From positions 62,001-126,000 of the forward strand of contig NZ_JAKZGL010000001.1 of assembly GCF_022549355.1 (NCBI RefSeq): a stretch of 64,000 bases of DNA. Direction: 5' to 3'. Within the stretch, counting starts at the first letter, position 1, and the number at the start of each line of letters is the position of its first letter. Below are positions 55,926 through 63,988 of the stretch, piece after piece. The notes under the pieces were generated by a model. The model did not search any database and was not told the origin of the DNA. It saw nothing but the letters and a program-made list of their open reading frames with translations. The translations under genes and the position numbers were made by a program. This DNA is from Acinetobacter sp. NIPH 2699. Lineage in GTDB: Bacteria; Pseudomonadota; Gammaproteobacteria; Pseudomonadales; Moraxellaceae.

Positions 55926-56870
55926 TTAGCTTAATGCAGCAGCTTTTGGTGTATGAGTCATTTGCTCAAAATACTGCACTGCAGGTGAACGAGCCATATA
56001 TGCTAAGGCTTGTTCAGTATCACCCTCATGGATTGGGTTAAACTTTGGAGATGCCCAGCGTAAAGTTGCTTTCCATAGATACTTAATGGTTGGTAGGTTA
56101 TCTGTTTTGGTTGCAGTCTTTTCAAACTCACGAATAAAAGAGAAGAATCCACGGCGCATCAATTTCTGAATGTCTTGATGTTCTAAATCTTGTTTTCCAA
56201 GGCTACGTGCGAAATCTGCAAGGAAGTAAATAAACAATGGGAAAATGGCCATCATAATGACTTGGCGAGAAACGTAGAAACCTAATTTGTTTGTTAATAG
56301 ATGTTCAAATAAGTCATAAGCCACACAACGATGCTCAACTTCTTCAGCAAGATGCCAACGGAACAAATCAGTCATAGCAGGGTCTGCTTTATCCCAAGAC
56401 TTGCTATCGAGTGTCCATTGTCCAATGGTACCAGTAAAGTGCTCAATTGCAGCAATCACACCTACACGAAACAGTAACCAATGTTCATCAAGTTTTTCAC
56501 CTTTTAAGAAGGGGATGCCTAATGGTTTATCGCCTAATAGAATGTTGAATACAAGGTGCGCGCGGTTTAATGGATCTTGTATGTCGTAGCCATTTTCTCT
56601 TAGAAAATCTTGTGCTTTTTCATGAGCACGGGCATGGGCCGCTTCTTGACGAACAAATCCAACAACTTCTTCTTTTAATTTTTCATCAGTAATATATGGA
56701 ATGGCTTTATTAAATACTCGACAAAACCAAAATTCACCTGCAGGCAAAAGCATATTAATGCCATTGGCAATGTGTGAACAAAGAGGATCATTTGGCATCC
56801 AGCATACGGAAGATTCAGAAAAATCGAAGTGTACTTTCCTTGCTTTAATTTGATGATTTTCTGTGATCAT
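55926..56870 (-). CDS. PF10118-type metal-dependent hydrolase
   Basis: 314 aa from the ATG at 56870, supported by AGGTGA upstream; a longer frame runs to 56924. The protein is alpha-helical and resembles the predicted metal-dependent hydrolase family (ferritin-like helices): VGFVRQEAAHARAHEKAQDF, AIEHFTGTIGQWTLDSKSW and RWHLAEEVEHRCVAYDLFEH supply paired Glu/His ligands. One hydrophobic helix is near residue 210. The substrate is unknown; members often sit near lipid or alkane genes. A 20-bp element identical to one upstream of alkR lies 73 bp before its start. Confidence 0.8.
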   Translation of the reverse strand: MITENHQIKARKVHFDFSESSVCWMPNDPLCSHIANGINMLLPAGEFWFCRVFNKAIPYITDEKLKEEVVGFVRQEAAHARAHEKAQDFLRENGYDIQDPLNRAHLVFNILLGDKPLGIPFLKGEKLDEHWLLFRVGVIAAIEHFTGTIGQWTLDSKSWDKADPAMTDLFRWHLAEEVEHRCVAYDLFEHLLTNKLGFYVSRQVIMMAIFPLFIYFLADFARSLGKQDLEHQDIQKLMRRGFFSFIREFEKTATKTDNLPTIKYLWKATLRWASPKFNPIHEGDTEQALAYMARSPAVQYFEQMTHTPKAAALS

Positions 56871-57183
56871 ACATGTCACCTGATATAAAGTTATGAAATA
56901 AATTGCATAGACAATTTTTAACATTGAGTAAACTAGATCACCATGTGCTTATAGGACAAAAAAACGCTTTAAAGCGTTTTTAAGGACAAAATAGATTCTA
57001 AAAACGCTTTTAAGTACTTTTTCATGTACCAAAATATAAATGTATTTTTATTCTGGAGCTCTGATCCGTATGCGTGCATTCAATGCTTCTGCTGTACTTT
57101 TTGCTGTTTATCTAATCATGATCAGGTAATTTTTTAATGACTTTATTTTAACCATTTGGTAAATTAAATAAGTGAAATAACAA
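56871..57183. other. Intergenic region with shared motif and palindrome
   Basis: 313 bp. It contains the alkR-shared 20-mer (56943-56962), a perfect palindrome AAAACGCTTTAAAGCGTTTT (56961-56980), a second degenerate TTTTTAAGGACAAAA (56977-56991), and another AAAAACGCTTTTAAG just after. No gene is visible. Confidence 0.6.
56943..56962. promoter_or_regulatory. 20-bp element shared with the alkR promoter
   Basis: ATGTGCTTATAGGACAAAAA minus its last A is common to 10235-10254; the exact 20-base match includes four A after GGAC-A. Both copies precede minus-strand genes, at 73 bp (here) and 69 bp (alkR) from the start codons. A likely common regulator site. Confidence 0.6.
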
Positions 57184-57477
57184 ATGATTAATAGTATGAA
57201 ATATATAATATTAGGAATAATTTCAGTTTTAATATCAGCCAGTACTTTTGCTAGAGAAACGAACTCAATGCGTTCCTCATATGAACTGGTTAGTATAGGA
57301 GACAGTGAAAGCGATTTGCTTCGAAAAATGGGAAAATCTTATCCTAGATACTTTAAACATAGAGATGGTCGATATTCCTGTCATGCAACTGAATATGTAT
57401 ATGATATCGATATGCAGACTTATACTGTTTGGGTATGCAATGGAAAGATATTCAAAATTGATGTGAATAACAAATAG
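57184..57477 (+). CDS. Small secreted protein, BamE/SmpA-like motif
   Basis: 97 aa. Signal peptide MINSMKYIILGIISVLISAS-TFA. The mature part YELVSIGDSESDLLRKMGKS resembles the start of SmpA/OmlA (BamE-like) and DUF2845 domains, with a following C-terminal strand pair (YSCHATEYVYDIDMQTYTVW; CNGKIFKI). Two cysteines could form a disulfide. Function unknown. It lies between two similar terminators, isolated from other genes. Confidence 0.55.
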   Translation: MINSMKYIILGIISVLISASTFARETNSMRSSYELVSIGDSESDLLRKMGKSYPRYFKHRDGRYSCHATEYVYDIDMQTYTVWVCNGKIFKIDVNNK

Positions 57478-57539
57478 TCTGAATTTATTATTTTCTTACA
57501 TCTATCTAGTCCTTTATTGAATAGCTAGTCGTAGAAATC

Positions 57540-57570
57540 TGGAGATGGTGGGGTGTTGAACCCGCGTCCG
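57540..57570 (-). other. tmRNA 3'-end-like fragment (att-site relic)
   Basis: The minus strand carries CGGACGCGGGTTCAA, identical to the tmRNA T-arm region as I know it from E. coli, and ends CATCTCCA, like an acceptor 3' strand. The remainder of ssrA is absent. The T-stem is imperfect. Such orphan 3' ends are produced by elements that integrate into ssrA. The orientation does not fit a simple insertion from the left. Confidence 0.55.
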
Positions 57571-57575
57571 TAAAA

Positions 57576-57601
57576 AAACCGCTCTTTTGAGCGGTTTTTT
57601 T
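57576..57601. terminator. Terminator beside the tmRNA-like fragment
   Basis: AAACCGCTC / GAGCGGTTT with a TTTT loop, flanked by A and T runs, the near-copy of the hairpin at 55888. Confidence 0.8.
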
Positions 57602-57618
57602 ACGTTTTAAAGGGGATG

Positions 57619-57640
57619 ATTTACGCCTCATTTACGCCAT
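57619..57640. repeat. Two ATTTACGCC repeats, possible arm-type sites (right)
   Basis: ATTTACGCC at 57619-57627 and ATTTACGCCAT at 57630-57640, directly repeated with an 11-bp period. The longer copy matches 53542-53552 exactly. Confidence 0.4.
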
Positions 57641-57684
57641 GAAATTTTAAAATCATCCTAAGATATTGTTTTTAAATACAAATC

Positions 57685-58557
57685 CTATTCCAGCGTAATT
57701 TTACTCCAAGACTCATACATTTTCACAGCAGCAGAGAAATCACTATTAGGTTCGGCAGTTAAACTCGCAGCTTGAATCAAACTTTGCGTTAAAGCAAGTA
57801 TAGGCGCAGGAAGTTTTGCTTCATGCACTAGATCTAAAGCAATCCCTGTATCTTTAGCCAGTAAAGGTAGAGCAAAGGTCACAGGGAATTCACGGCTCAG
57901 AACACGCTGAGGAAAGATATTTTCGGTGACTAAACTTTTACCGCTAGAAGCATTAATACAATTAAGTGCGGCATCTAAATTGACACCATGCGCTTTTAGT
58001 GTAGAAAAACCTTCCGCAACTGACCATAAATTCACGGCGAGCAACATATTATTAATCGCTTTTACCGCAAAACCAGCACCTGAATCACCTACGTGTTGAA
58101 TCAATTTCCCAACCGCAGCCATCGCAGGGTATGCACGTTCAAAAGCGTCAGCATTTCCACCCACCATAACCGTTAAAGTCGCATTTTCAGCGCCAACGGT
58201 TTGACCACTGACAGGTGCATCTAAGAAATCAACATTTTTTGATTTTAGTTTTTCTGCAAGACGCTGCGCTGCCTCAGGAACACCACTGGTACAATCAATC
58301 CAAATCGCCCCAGATTTGATTTCAATACTGTCTATTAAGCTTTCAACGTCACTACTGGTTGGTAAACAAGAAAAAATAATGTCTGCTTGTGCAGCTTGAG
58401 ACAACTCAGCAGCAATGGTTCCATATTCTGTTGCATGTTGTTCAGCCTTTGTAAAATTACGATTCCAGACTAAGACTTGATCGAAATGTTTTGGTAAATG
58501 TGCTGCCATGCGATAGCCCATCGCGCCTAAACCGATAAATGCAACAGATTGAATCAT
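57685..58557 (-). CDS. NAD(P)-dependent beta-hydroxyacid dehydrogenase
   Basis: 290 aa of the 3-hydroxyisobutyrate dehydrogenase family. The Rossmann loop is VAFIGLGAMGYRMAAHLPK. The substrate motif DAPVSGQTVGAENATLTVMV is near residue 115, and the catalytic lysine segment GAGFAVKAINNMLL is near residue 165. It oxidises a small beta-hydroxyacid or reduces a semialdehyde; the substrate is undetermined. It follows the alpha/beta hydrolase gene by 3 bp. Its last codons overlap the right copy of the island's 14-bp repeat (57695-57708). Confidence 0.88.
   Translation of the reverse strand: MIQSVAFIGLGAMGYRMAAHLPKHFDQVLVWNRNFTKAEQHATEYGTIAAELSQAAQADIIFSCLPTSSDVESLIDSIEIKSGAIWIDCTSGVPEAAQRLAEKLKSKNVDFLDAPVSGQTVGAENATLTVMVGGNADAFERAYPAMAAVGKLIQHVGDSGAGFAVKAINNMLLAVNLWSVAEGFSTLKAHGVNLDAALNCINASSGKSLVTENIFPQRVLSREFPVTFALPLLAKDTGIALDLVHEAKLPAPILALTQSLIQAASLTAEPNSDFSAAVKMYESWSKITLE
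57695..57708. repeat. Right copy of 14-bp direct repeat
   Basis: GTAATTTTACTCCA inside the last codons of the dehydrogenase gene (SWSKITLE region), identical to 53390-53403. Integrases often target gene 3' ends and regenerate the coding sequence. Confidence 0.45.
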
Positions 58558-58560
58558 CGC

Positions 58561-59646
58561 TTATTCCTTCATTGGAGTTGATCGTTCAGCCAACCATGTG
58601 GTTAATGTTGGCCAAAACTCAATTGAACTGTTTTGACTAGACATTAAACCTAAGTGCCCGCCAGGTATAAGAGTAAACGTGACATCTTGACTATTTGTCA
58701 ACTGGGTAAGCGGAAATGCGGATTCGGAACTAACAAGTTGATCTGATTTTCCAGCACCCACGAGTAAAGAACAATCAATGTTTTTAAGTTCAATGGTTTT
58801 ATCTTGGAGTGTGATCGCGCCATTTTTTAAGGGATTTTGCAACCAGACATTAAAGAGCATGTCTTGATTCACGCCACCCGGATAATCAATCATATTGTTT
58901 AAGAAATGACTCAGCGTTGCATCTTCTTGAACCAATTTAAGATTATCTAAATTTTTTAATAATTGAATATTGCCATCAATCCAACCTTTAGGGTCAAGTA
59001 ACTTAAATCCGAGTGAATTTAAGAAACCAGGTGAATGAATCATCAATTTAGGGAGTCGATTGTAGACATAGTCTTTGATTGTGGCATTGCGTGTGGTGAT
59101 CGATGCCAAAGTTTTATACAGTTTTCCGATATAGCCTGAGGCATAACTGTCTATTGGACTGCCGAGGACAATTAAGTTTTTCACCACACTTGGTTGATGG
59201 TGCGCGGTATAGAGCGTGACGAATACGCCCGCCATACTCCATCCATGCAAAGAAATTTTTTCTGAGTTGGCATGTTGTTGAATTGCTTCAATACACTTGG
59301 GAATGAATCTCTCAATGAAAGATAGAAAATCAACGCGATAGTTTTTATAAGTGAGCTTGCCCCAGTCAATCAAATAAACATCAAATCCAGCTTCTTGAAA
59401 ATGCTTCACCAAAGAACGATAGGGATATAAGTCGTAAATATCCATATTGATCGCTAGAGGAGCAACAAATACAAGAGGTTCTTTAAAGCGTTTGTTCTCT
59501 GAAGCGTAAAAGCGGACACGGGTTTGTTTAAACTGAGCAATCACTTGATAGGGGGTAGATTGAGATAACACCAGTTTGTCTGCTTCAAATATGCGCATTG
59601 CGAGGTGTTTAAAATTTACTTTTTGTAGTTCCACAAGTGATTTCAT
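58561..59646 (-). CDS. PhaC-like alpha/beta hydrolase
   Basis: 361 aa. It resembles polyhydroxyalkanoate synthases in YDLYPYRSLVKHFQEAGFDV followed by YLIDWGKLTYKNYRVDFLSF, but the nucleophile elbow is HGWSMAG, with Ser where PHA synthases have Cys. GAGKSDQLVSSESAFPLTQL (Asp) and IPGGHLGLM (His) complete the triad. It should hydrolyse an ester or thioester, or depolymerise a PHA-like substrate. It is first in an operon with the dehydrogenase; together they suggest turnover of a hydroxyacid ester. Confidence 0.82.
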   Translation of the reverse strand: MKSLVELQKVNFKHLAMRIFEADKLVLSQSTPYQVIAQFKQTRVRFYASENKRFKEPLVFVAPLAINMDIYDLYPYRSLVKHFQEAGFDVYLIDWGKLTYKNYRVDFLSFIERFIPKCIEAIQQHANSEKISLHGWSMAGVFVTLYTAHHQPSVVKNLIVLGSPIDSYASGYIGKLYKTLASITTRNATIKDYVYNRLPKLMIHSPGFLNSLGFKLLDPKGWIDGNIQLLKNLDNLKLVQEDATLSHFLNNMIDYPGGVNQDMLFNVWLQNPLKNGAITLQDKTIELKNIDCSLLVGAGKSDQLVSSESAFPLTQLTNSQDVTFTLIPGGHLGLMSSQNSSIEFWPTLTTWLAERSTPMKE

Positions 59647-59833
59647 CTTTTAAAGTCTCATCATGAGTCAAGATTGCGCGAAGTCTAAGCGATAATTTCA
59701 TCTTATACCTTGACCTCAAATACCTTAGGCGATCAAAATGTTGGCATATATAGATAGGATTTGATAATCCCTTTATGAAAAAGCATTTTTATAAAGGGGG
59801 ATTAGGACCATTGATCATAAGGCATATAAAACC

Positions 59834-61021
59834 ATGAATCCAAGCGATGATTTAGAATATCAACTTGAAACACTCGCCATTCGTACGGGACATAATCGTA
59901 CTTTTGAAGGTGAACATAGTGAGCCTATTTTTTTAACGTCATCGTTTGTTTGTGAAAGCGCGGCTGATGCTGCTGCTAAATTTTCTGGGCAAATTGCAGG
60001 AAATACCTATTCACGCTATACCAACCCAACTGTACAAGCTTTTGAAAAGCGTTTAGCTGTACTTGATGGTGCGGAGCGTGCGGTTGCAACCAGTTCAGGC
60101 ATGGCGGCTGTACATGCAATCTGTATGGCGTATCTGAAAGCAGGCGATCATGTGATTTGTTCACGTGCTGTTTTTGGTTCAATTATTGCCTTGTTTGAAA
60201 AATATGTCGCTAAATTTGCGGTTGAAGTGACTTTTGTCGATCTAGGCGATCTTGACGGATGGAAACAGGCGATTCAATCAAATACACGTTTACTGTTTAT
60301 TGAAACGCCGTCTAATCCATTGGCTCAAGTGGGTGATATGCAAGCCATCGCTGATATTGCCCATGCGCATGGTGCATTGTTTGCGGTTGATAACTGTTTC
60401 TGCACACCAGTTTTACAACAACCGATTAAGTTTGGTGCTGATTTGATTGTATATTCAGCAACTAAATATATTGATGGTCAAGGTCGAGCTTTAGGCGGTG
60501 CAGTGGTGGGGAAACATGATTTACTTGAAGAAGTGAATGGTGTTATTCGTACTTTAGGCAATTCAATGAGCCCGTTTAATGCGTGGATTTTCCTTAAAGG
60601 TTTAGAAACACTCAGTATTCGTATGAAAGCACATTGTGAAAGTGCCCAAAAGCTTGCTGAATGGTTACACCAACACGATAAAGTTGAAAAAGTATACTAT
60701 GCGGGTTTACCTGATCATCCGGGTCATGAACTTGCGAAAAGACAGCAAAAAGGTTTTGGTGGAGTCGTATCATTTGTTGTGAGAGGTGAACGCCAAGGTG
60801 CTTGGACTGTGATTGATAATACTCGGTTTTTATCTATTACCAGTAATTTGGGTGATGTAAAGTCGACAATCACGCATCCAGCAACGACCTCACATGGTAG
60901 AATGTCGGCTGAGGCCAAACAAGCTGCAGGAATTGAAGAAGGTTTAATTCGTGTTTCTGTAGGCTTAGAAGACATTGATGATATTATTCGCGATATATCA
61001 CGTGGTTTAGATTTAATTTAA
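59834..61021 (+). CDS. metZ: O-succinylhomoserine sulfhydrylase
   Basis: 395 aa PLP enzyme of the cystathionine gamma-synthase family. Key parts are SRYTNPTVQAFEKRLAVLDG, IETPSNPLAQVGDMQAIADI, the lysine in VYSATKYIDGQGRALGGAVV, and SLGDVKS-type end NLGDVKSTITHPATTSHGRM. It makes homocysteine from O-succinylhomoserine and sulfide. MetZ, not MetB, is the best fit from the overall sequence; acyl-donor choice (succinyl or acetyl) is less certain. Confidence 0.9.
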   Translation: MNPSDDLEYQLETLAIRTGHNRTFEGEHSEPIFLTSSFVCESAADAAAKFSGQIAGNTYSRYTNPTVQAFEKRLAVLDGAERAVATSSGMAAVHAICMAYLKAGDHVICSRAVFGSIIALFEKYVAKFAVEVTFVDLGDLDGWKQAIQSNTRLLFIETPSNPLAQVGDMQAIADIAHAHGALFAVDNCFCTPVLQQPIKFGADLIVYSATKYIDGQGRALGGAVVGKHDLLEEVNGVIRTLGNSMSPFNAWIFLKGLETLSIRMKAHCESAQKLAEWLHQHDKVEKVYYAGLPDHPGHELAKRQQKGFGGVVSFVVRGERQGAWTVIDNTRFLSITSNLGDVKSTITHPATTSHGRMSAEAKQAAGIEEGLIRVSVGLEDIDDIIRDISRGLDLI

Positions 61022-61033
61022 CGAGAGAGACTT

Positions 61034-61363
61034 ATGAACATTAATATGCTCATGCAGCAAGCTCAACGCATGCAAAAAGACATGGAAGTGAATCTTAAAA
61101 AAGCGAAAGAAGAGCTTGCAAATACCGAGGTTCATGCTGAAGCTGGTGGTGGTTTGGTTAAAGTGACCATGACTTGCCGCAATGTCGTTAAGCGTATCGA
61201 AATCAGCCCAGAACTGTTGCAAGACGAAGCTGACATTATTGAAGATTTGATTGTTGTTGCAATCAATGATGCAGCGCGTCAAGTTGAAGCTATTTCTGAA
61301 CAGAAGCTACAAGGCGCAAATACAGGCATGGGTTTACCACCAGGCTTATCAGGTTTGTTCTAA
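61034..61363 (+). CDS. ybaB: Nucleoid-associated protein YbaB/EbfC
   Basis: 109 aa, begins [20 protein letters not shown] with a long charged helix, then [20 protein letters not shown] and the Gly/Pro-rich tail [14 protein letters not shown]. It binds DNA as a dimer. It lies 12 bp after metZ and 154 bp before recR; in many bacteria ybaB and recR are linked (with dnaX upstream, absent here). Confidence 0.94.
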   Translation: MNINMLMQQAQRMQKDMEVNLKKAKEELANTEVHAEAGGGLVKVTMTCRNVVKRIEISPELLQDEADIIEDLIVVAINDAARQVEAISEQKLQGANTGMGLPPGLSGLF

Positions 61364-61384
61364 TTTAAATTTAATCCTTCCTCT

Positions 61385-61412
61385 AAGCTCCCTTTGTCAT
61401 AAAGGGAGCTTT
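61385..61412 (+). terminator. Terminator after ybaB
   Basis: AAGCTCCCTTT / AAAGGGAGCTT perfect 11-bp stem with a 5-nt loop, then TTCCC. The recR gene therefore has its own promoter, probably within 61415-61510. A TACGAT/ATCGTA inverted repeat lies there. Confidence 0.85.
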
Positions 61413-61517
61413 CCCTTAAATAGCAATAATTGATTTTTGGGATTTCTCCATACGATGCAATTCAAGTATCGTAAGAATGAGAGATGAGGAGGACTCTCCT
61501 AAGAAGTATCAATTTTT

Positions 61518-62114
61518 ATGTTTAGCGAACGATTTGAACAGTTGGTTCATGCATTACGTATTTTGCCGAGTGTTGGTCCGAAATCCGCCCAGCGTATGGC
61601 CTTACATTTATTAATGAAAAATCGTGAAGGCGCATTTGCTTTATCTTATGCCTTGCATGAAGCATCTAGTCATATTCATGAATGTCATATTTGCCACTCT
61701 TTAACTGAAAATGAAATCTGTGATATTTGTGCTTCAGTTGAACGTGATGAGCAACTGTTATGTGTGGTCGAATCCCCAGCAGATGTGATGGCAATCGAGC
61801 AAAGTGGTAGTTTTAGGGGTAAGTATCATGTATTGGGCGGGCATTTGTCGCCTTTAGATGGTATTGGTCCAGAAGAAATTGGTATTCCATATCTGATCCA
61901 ACGGTTAAGCGAAGGCAAAATCCAAGAAGTGATTTTGGCCACCAACGCAACGGTTGAAGGTCAGGCTACAGCACATTATTTGGTAGAGGCCACCAAACAC
62001 TTACCACTTCATATGACTCGGATCGCACAAGGTGTACCACAAGGTGGCGAGTTAGAATATGTGGATAGCCATACTTTGAGTCAGGCAGTACATAATCGGA
62101 TGCGGATGAAATAG
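61518..62114 (+). CDS. recR: Recombination mediator RecR
   Basis: 198 aa. HhH region LRILPSVGPKSAQRMALHLL, the zinc finger CHICHSLTENEICDIC, and the Toprim domain with VVESPADVMAIEQSG and YHVLGGHLSPLDGIGPEEIG. With RecF and RecO it loads RecA onto gapped DNA. The family is universal and length is typical. It has GAGGAG about 20 bp upstream of the ATG. Confidence 0.96.
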   Translation: MFSERFEQLVHALRILPSVGPKSAQRMALHLLMKNREGAFALSYALHEASSHIHECHICHSLTENEICDICASVERDEQLLCVVESPADVMAIEQSGSFRGKYHVLGGHLSPLDGIGPEEIGIPYLIQRLSEGKIQEVILATNATVEGQATAHYLVEATKHLPLHMTRIAQGVPQGGELEYVDSHTLSQAVHNRMRMK

Positions 62115-62401
62115 CAGATTCATGCTATTTTCTTATATTTATTTTAAATTCATGTTGTTAATTTAAACAAATAATTAACTTTTAACATTTTGTCTAACAT
62201 TATTCTAGATCTATTTGCTGGAATTTATGGCACTATTGGCGGGCGAAAAGGATTTTCGTTTTTTGATTAAAAGGAATAGGAGTAATTTCATGTTGTGTAT
62301 GTGGAATACTGATTAATTTTTTACATTTAATCTCGCATGTACGATGACTGTATTTAACAGTTAGTCGCCAATGGTTCTTTTATTATTGTATTTGAGCAAA
62401 T

Positions 62402-63544
62402 ATGTTTCAATTTATCCAACAGCAAAACGATTTAGCTGTTCTTCTCTCCCAAATGGAACAATGTTCCACCTATGCACTTGATACTGAGTTTATTAAGGTC
62501 GATACCTTATATCCAAAACTTGGAGTCTGCCAAATTAATCTAAATGGACATGTTTCCTTATTGGATGGGGCCGCACTGGACTTATCGCATTTTTGGCAAA
62601 AAGTATTTAACGCACAACAAAATATTTTCCATGCGTGTAGTGAAGACATTGATCTGATCTATCACTATGCTGATCAGAAACCATTAAAGAATATTTTTGA
62701 TACCCAAGTGGCAATGGCATTTCTTGGACATGGGCTTCAAATGAGTTATCAAAATGCGCTCAAAACTTGCTTAAATATTGATATAGAAAAAGATCAAACC
62801 CGCTCAGATTGGTTAGCTCGACCGCTCACCGAGAAGCAGATGTGTTATGCAGCCAACGACGTACTGTATTTGGTAAAGCTTGCAGATGCCTTAAAAAATG
62901 ATCTACAACGTAAAGGTCAGTACCAATATGTTCTAGAAGATTGTCAAAACTTAACCAAAGAAATTGCAATGGAAACACCGCTTCCAGAGCTTTATACCAA
63001 TATTGGTAATTATCGTCATACACGCCGTGAGTTGATGCAGCTACAACAATTAAGTATTTGGCGAGATCAAATTACCAAAGCATTGAACCAGCCACGCAGT
63101 TTCATTCTGAAAAACACCACCATGCTGGATTTGGTGGAAAAGAACCCACATAATAATTTTCAACTGGCTCAGATCAAAGAAATACGGCCGAATGTAGTGC
63201 GTGAGCATGGTCGAACGATTTTAGATCTGTTGAAGTTTTTACCGCCAGAAGATGATTGGCCATTAAAAATGGCTCGACCAGTAAAAAGTAACTCTAAAGA
63301 AGTCGCGCCTAAAGTAGATGCGCTGATAGATGATATTGTTATGCAAACAGGAATACCAAAAGAAGTCTTGCTGCGAAAAAAATGGCTGAATGCCATTTAT
63401 GAGCATGTGGTTTTTCATTTGCCTGAGCAAGAGTTACCAAGCTATTTACTTGGGTGGCGTTATGATGTTCTCACAGAACCATTGATTGCATTGTTGCAGC
63501 AGGACACTGAATATTTAGCCACACAAATGAAAATTTCCAGATAA
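62402..63544 (+). CDS. rnd: Ribonuclease D
   Basis: 380 aa. DEDD 3'-5' exonuclease domain: YALDTEFIKVDTLYPKLGVC (Exo I), a mid Asp (HACSEDIDLIYHY), and CYAANDVLYLVKLADAL (Exo III, Tyr-x3-Asp). A HRDC domain follows (about residues 205-290: RDQITKALNQPRSFILKN). It trims tRNA 3' ends. The 287 bp upstream is AT-rich; no gene is seen there. Start ATG 62402. Confidence 0.92.
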   Translation: MFQFIQQQNDLAVLLSQMEQCSTYALDTEFIKVDTLYPKLGVCQINLNGHVSLLDGAALDLSHFWQKVFNAQQNIFHACSEDIDLIYHYADQKPLKNIFDTQVAMAFLGHGLQMSYQNALKTCLNIDIEKDQTRSDWLARPLTEKQMCYAANDVLYLVKLADALKNDLQRKGQYQYVLEDCQNLTKEIAMETPLPELYTNIGNYRHTRRELMQLQQLSIWRDQITKALNQPRSFILKNTTMLDLVEKNPHNNFQLAQIKEIRPNVVREHGRTILDLLKFLPPEDDWPLKMARPVKSNSKEVAPKVDALIDDIVMQTGIPKEVLLRKKWLNAIYEHVVFHLPEQELPSYLLGWRYDVLTEPLIALLQQDTEYLATQMKISR

Positions 63545-63682
63545 ACAAGGTAGTCAAAAAATCGACTGTTGCGTTAACATTCATTAATGTACCTGTTTTT
63601 TTTTTCATGTATGCTGTTTATGGTCTGTTGAGATGATATCTAGACCAATAGCCCCTAAGATTGTTAAGAGTTGTGAGTAAAC

Positions 63683-63988
63683 ATGCACTGCGATATTTAT
63701 AGATCGAGCAAAAAAGACGAAATGTATATGTATATTGCTCGTCCAAACCATTCTGATGGCAAGGAACTCGAAAATCCATTTGAAGGTGTTCCTGAAACAG
63801 TTCTACAAGCATTTGGCAAAGCAACTTTTGTGATGCATTTAGAACTCCATGCTGAACGTAAACTTGCACGTGTGAATGTGCTTCATGTTTTAGATTCATT
63901 ACAGACCAAAGGCTTTTTTATGCAGATGCCGCCAGAAGGATTAATCAATCCAAATGCGGTAGAACCAGAGGGTTTGCGCGGTGCTTGA
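63683..63988 (+). CDS. ycgL: YcgL domain protein
   Basis: 101 aa, [20 protein letters not shown] at the N-terminus, then [20 protein letters not shown] and the C-terminal [17 protein letters not shown]. All are typical of the YcgL family (DUF709). The function is unknown. It lies just after rnd, a common gammaproteobacterial pairing. The window ends 12 bp after its stop. Confidence 0.9.
   Translation: MHCDIYRSSKKDEMYMYIARPNHSDGKELENPFEGVPETVLQAFGKATFVMHLELHAERKLARVNVLHVLDSLQTKGFFMQMPPEGLINPNAVEPEGLRGA

Noticed and set aside
56961..56980. Perfect palindrome AAAACGCTTTAAAGCGTTTT as a terminator
   Set aside because: It lies upstream of the minus-strand hydrolase and the plus-strand small gene and has no loop, so an operator or chance is more likely than termination.
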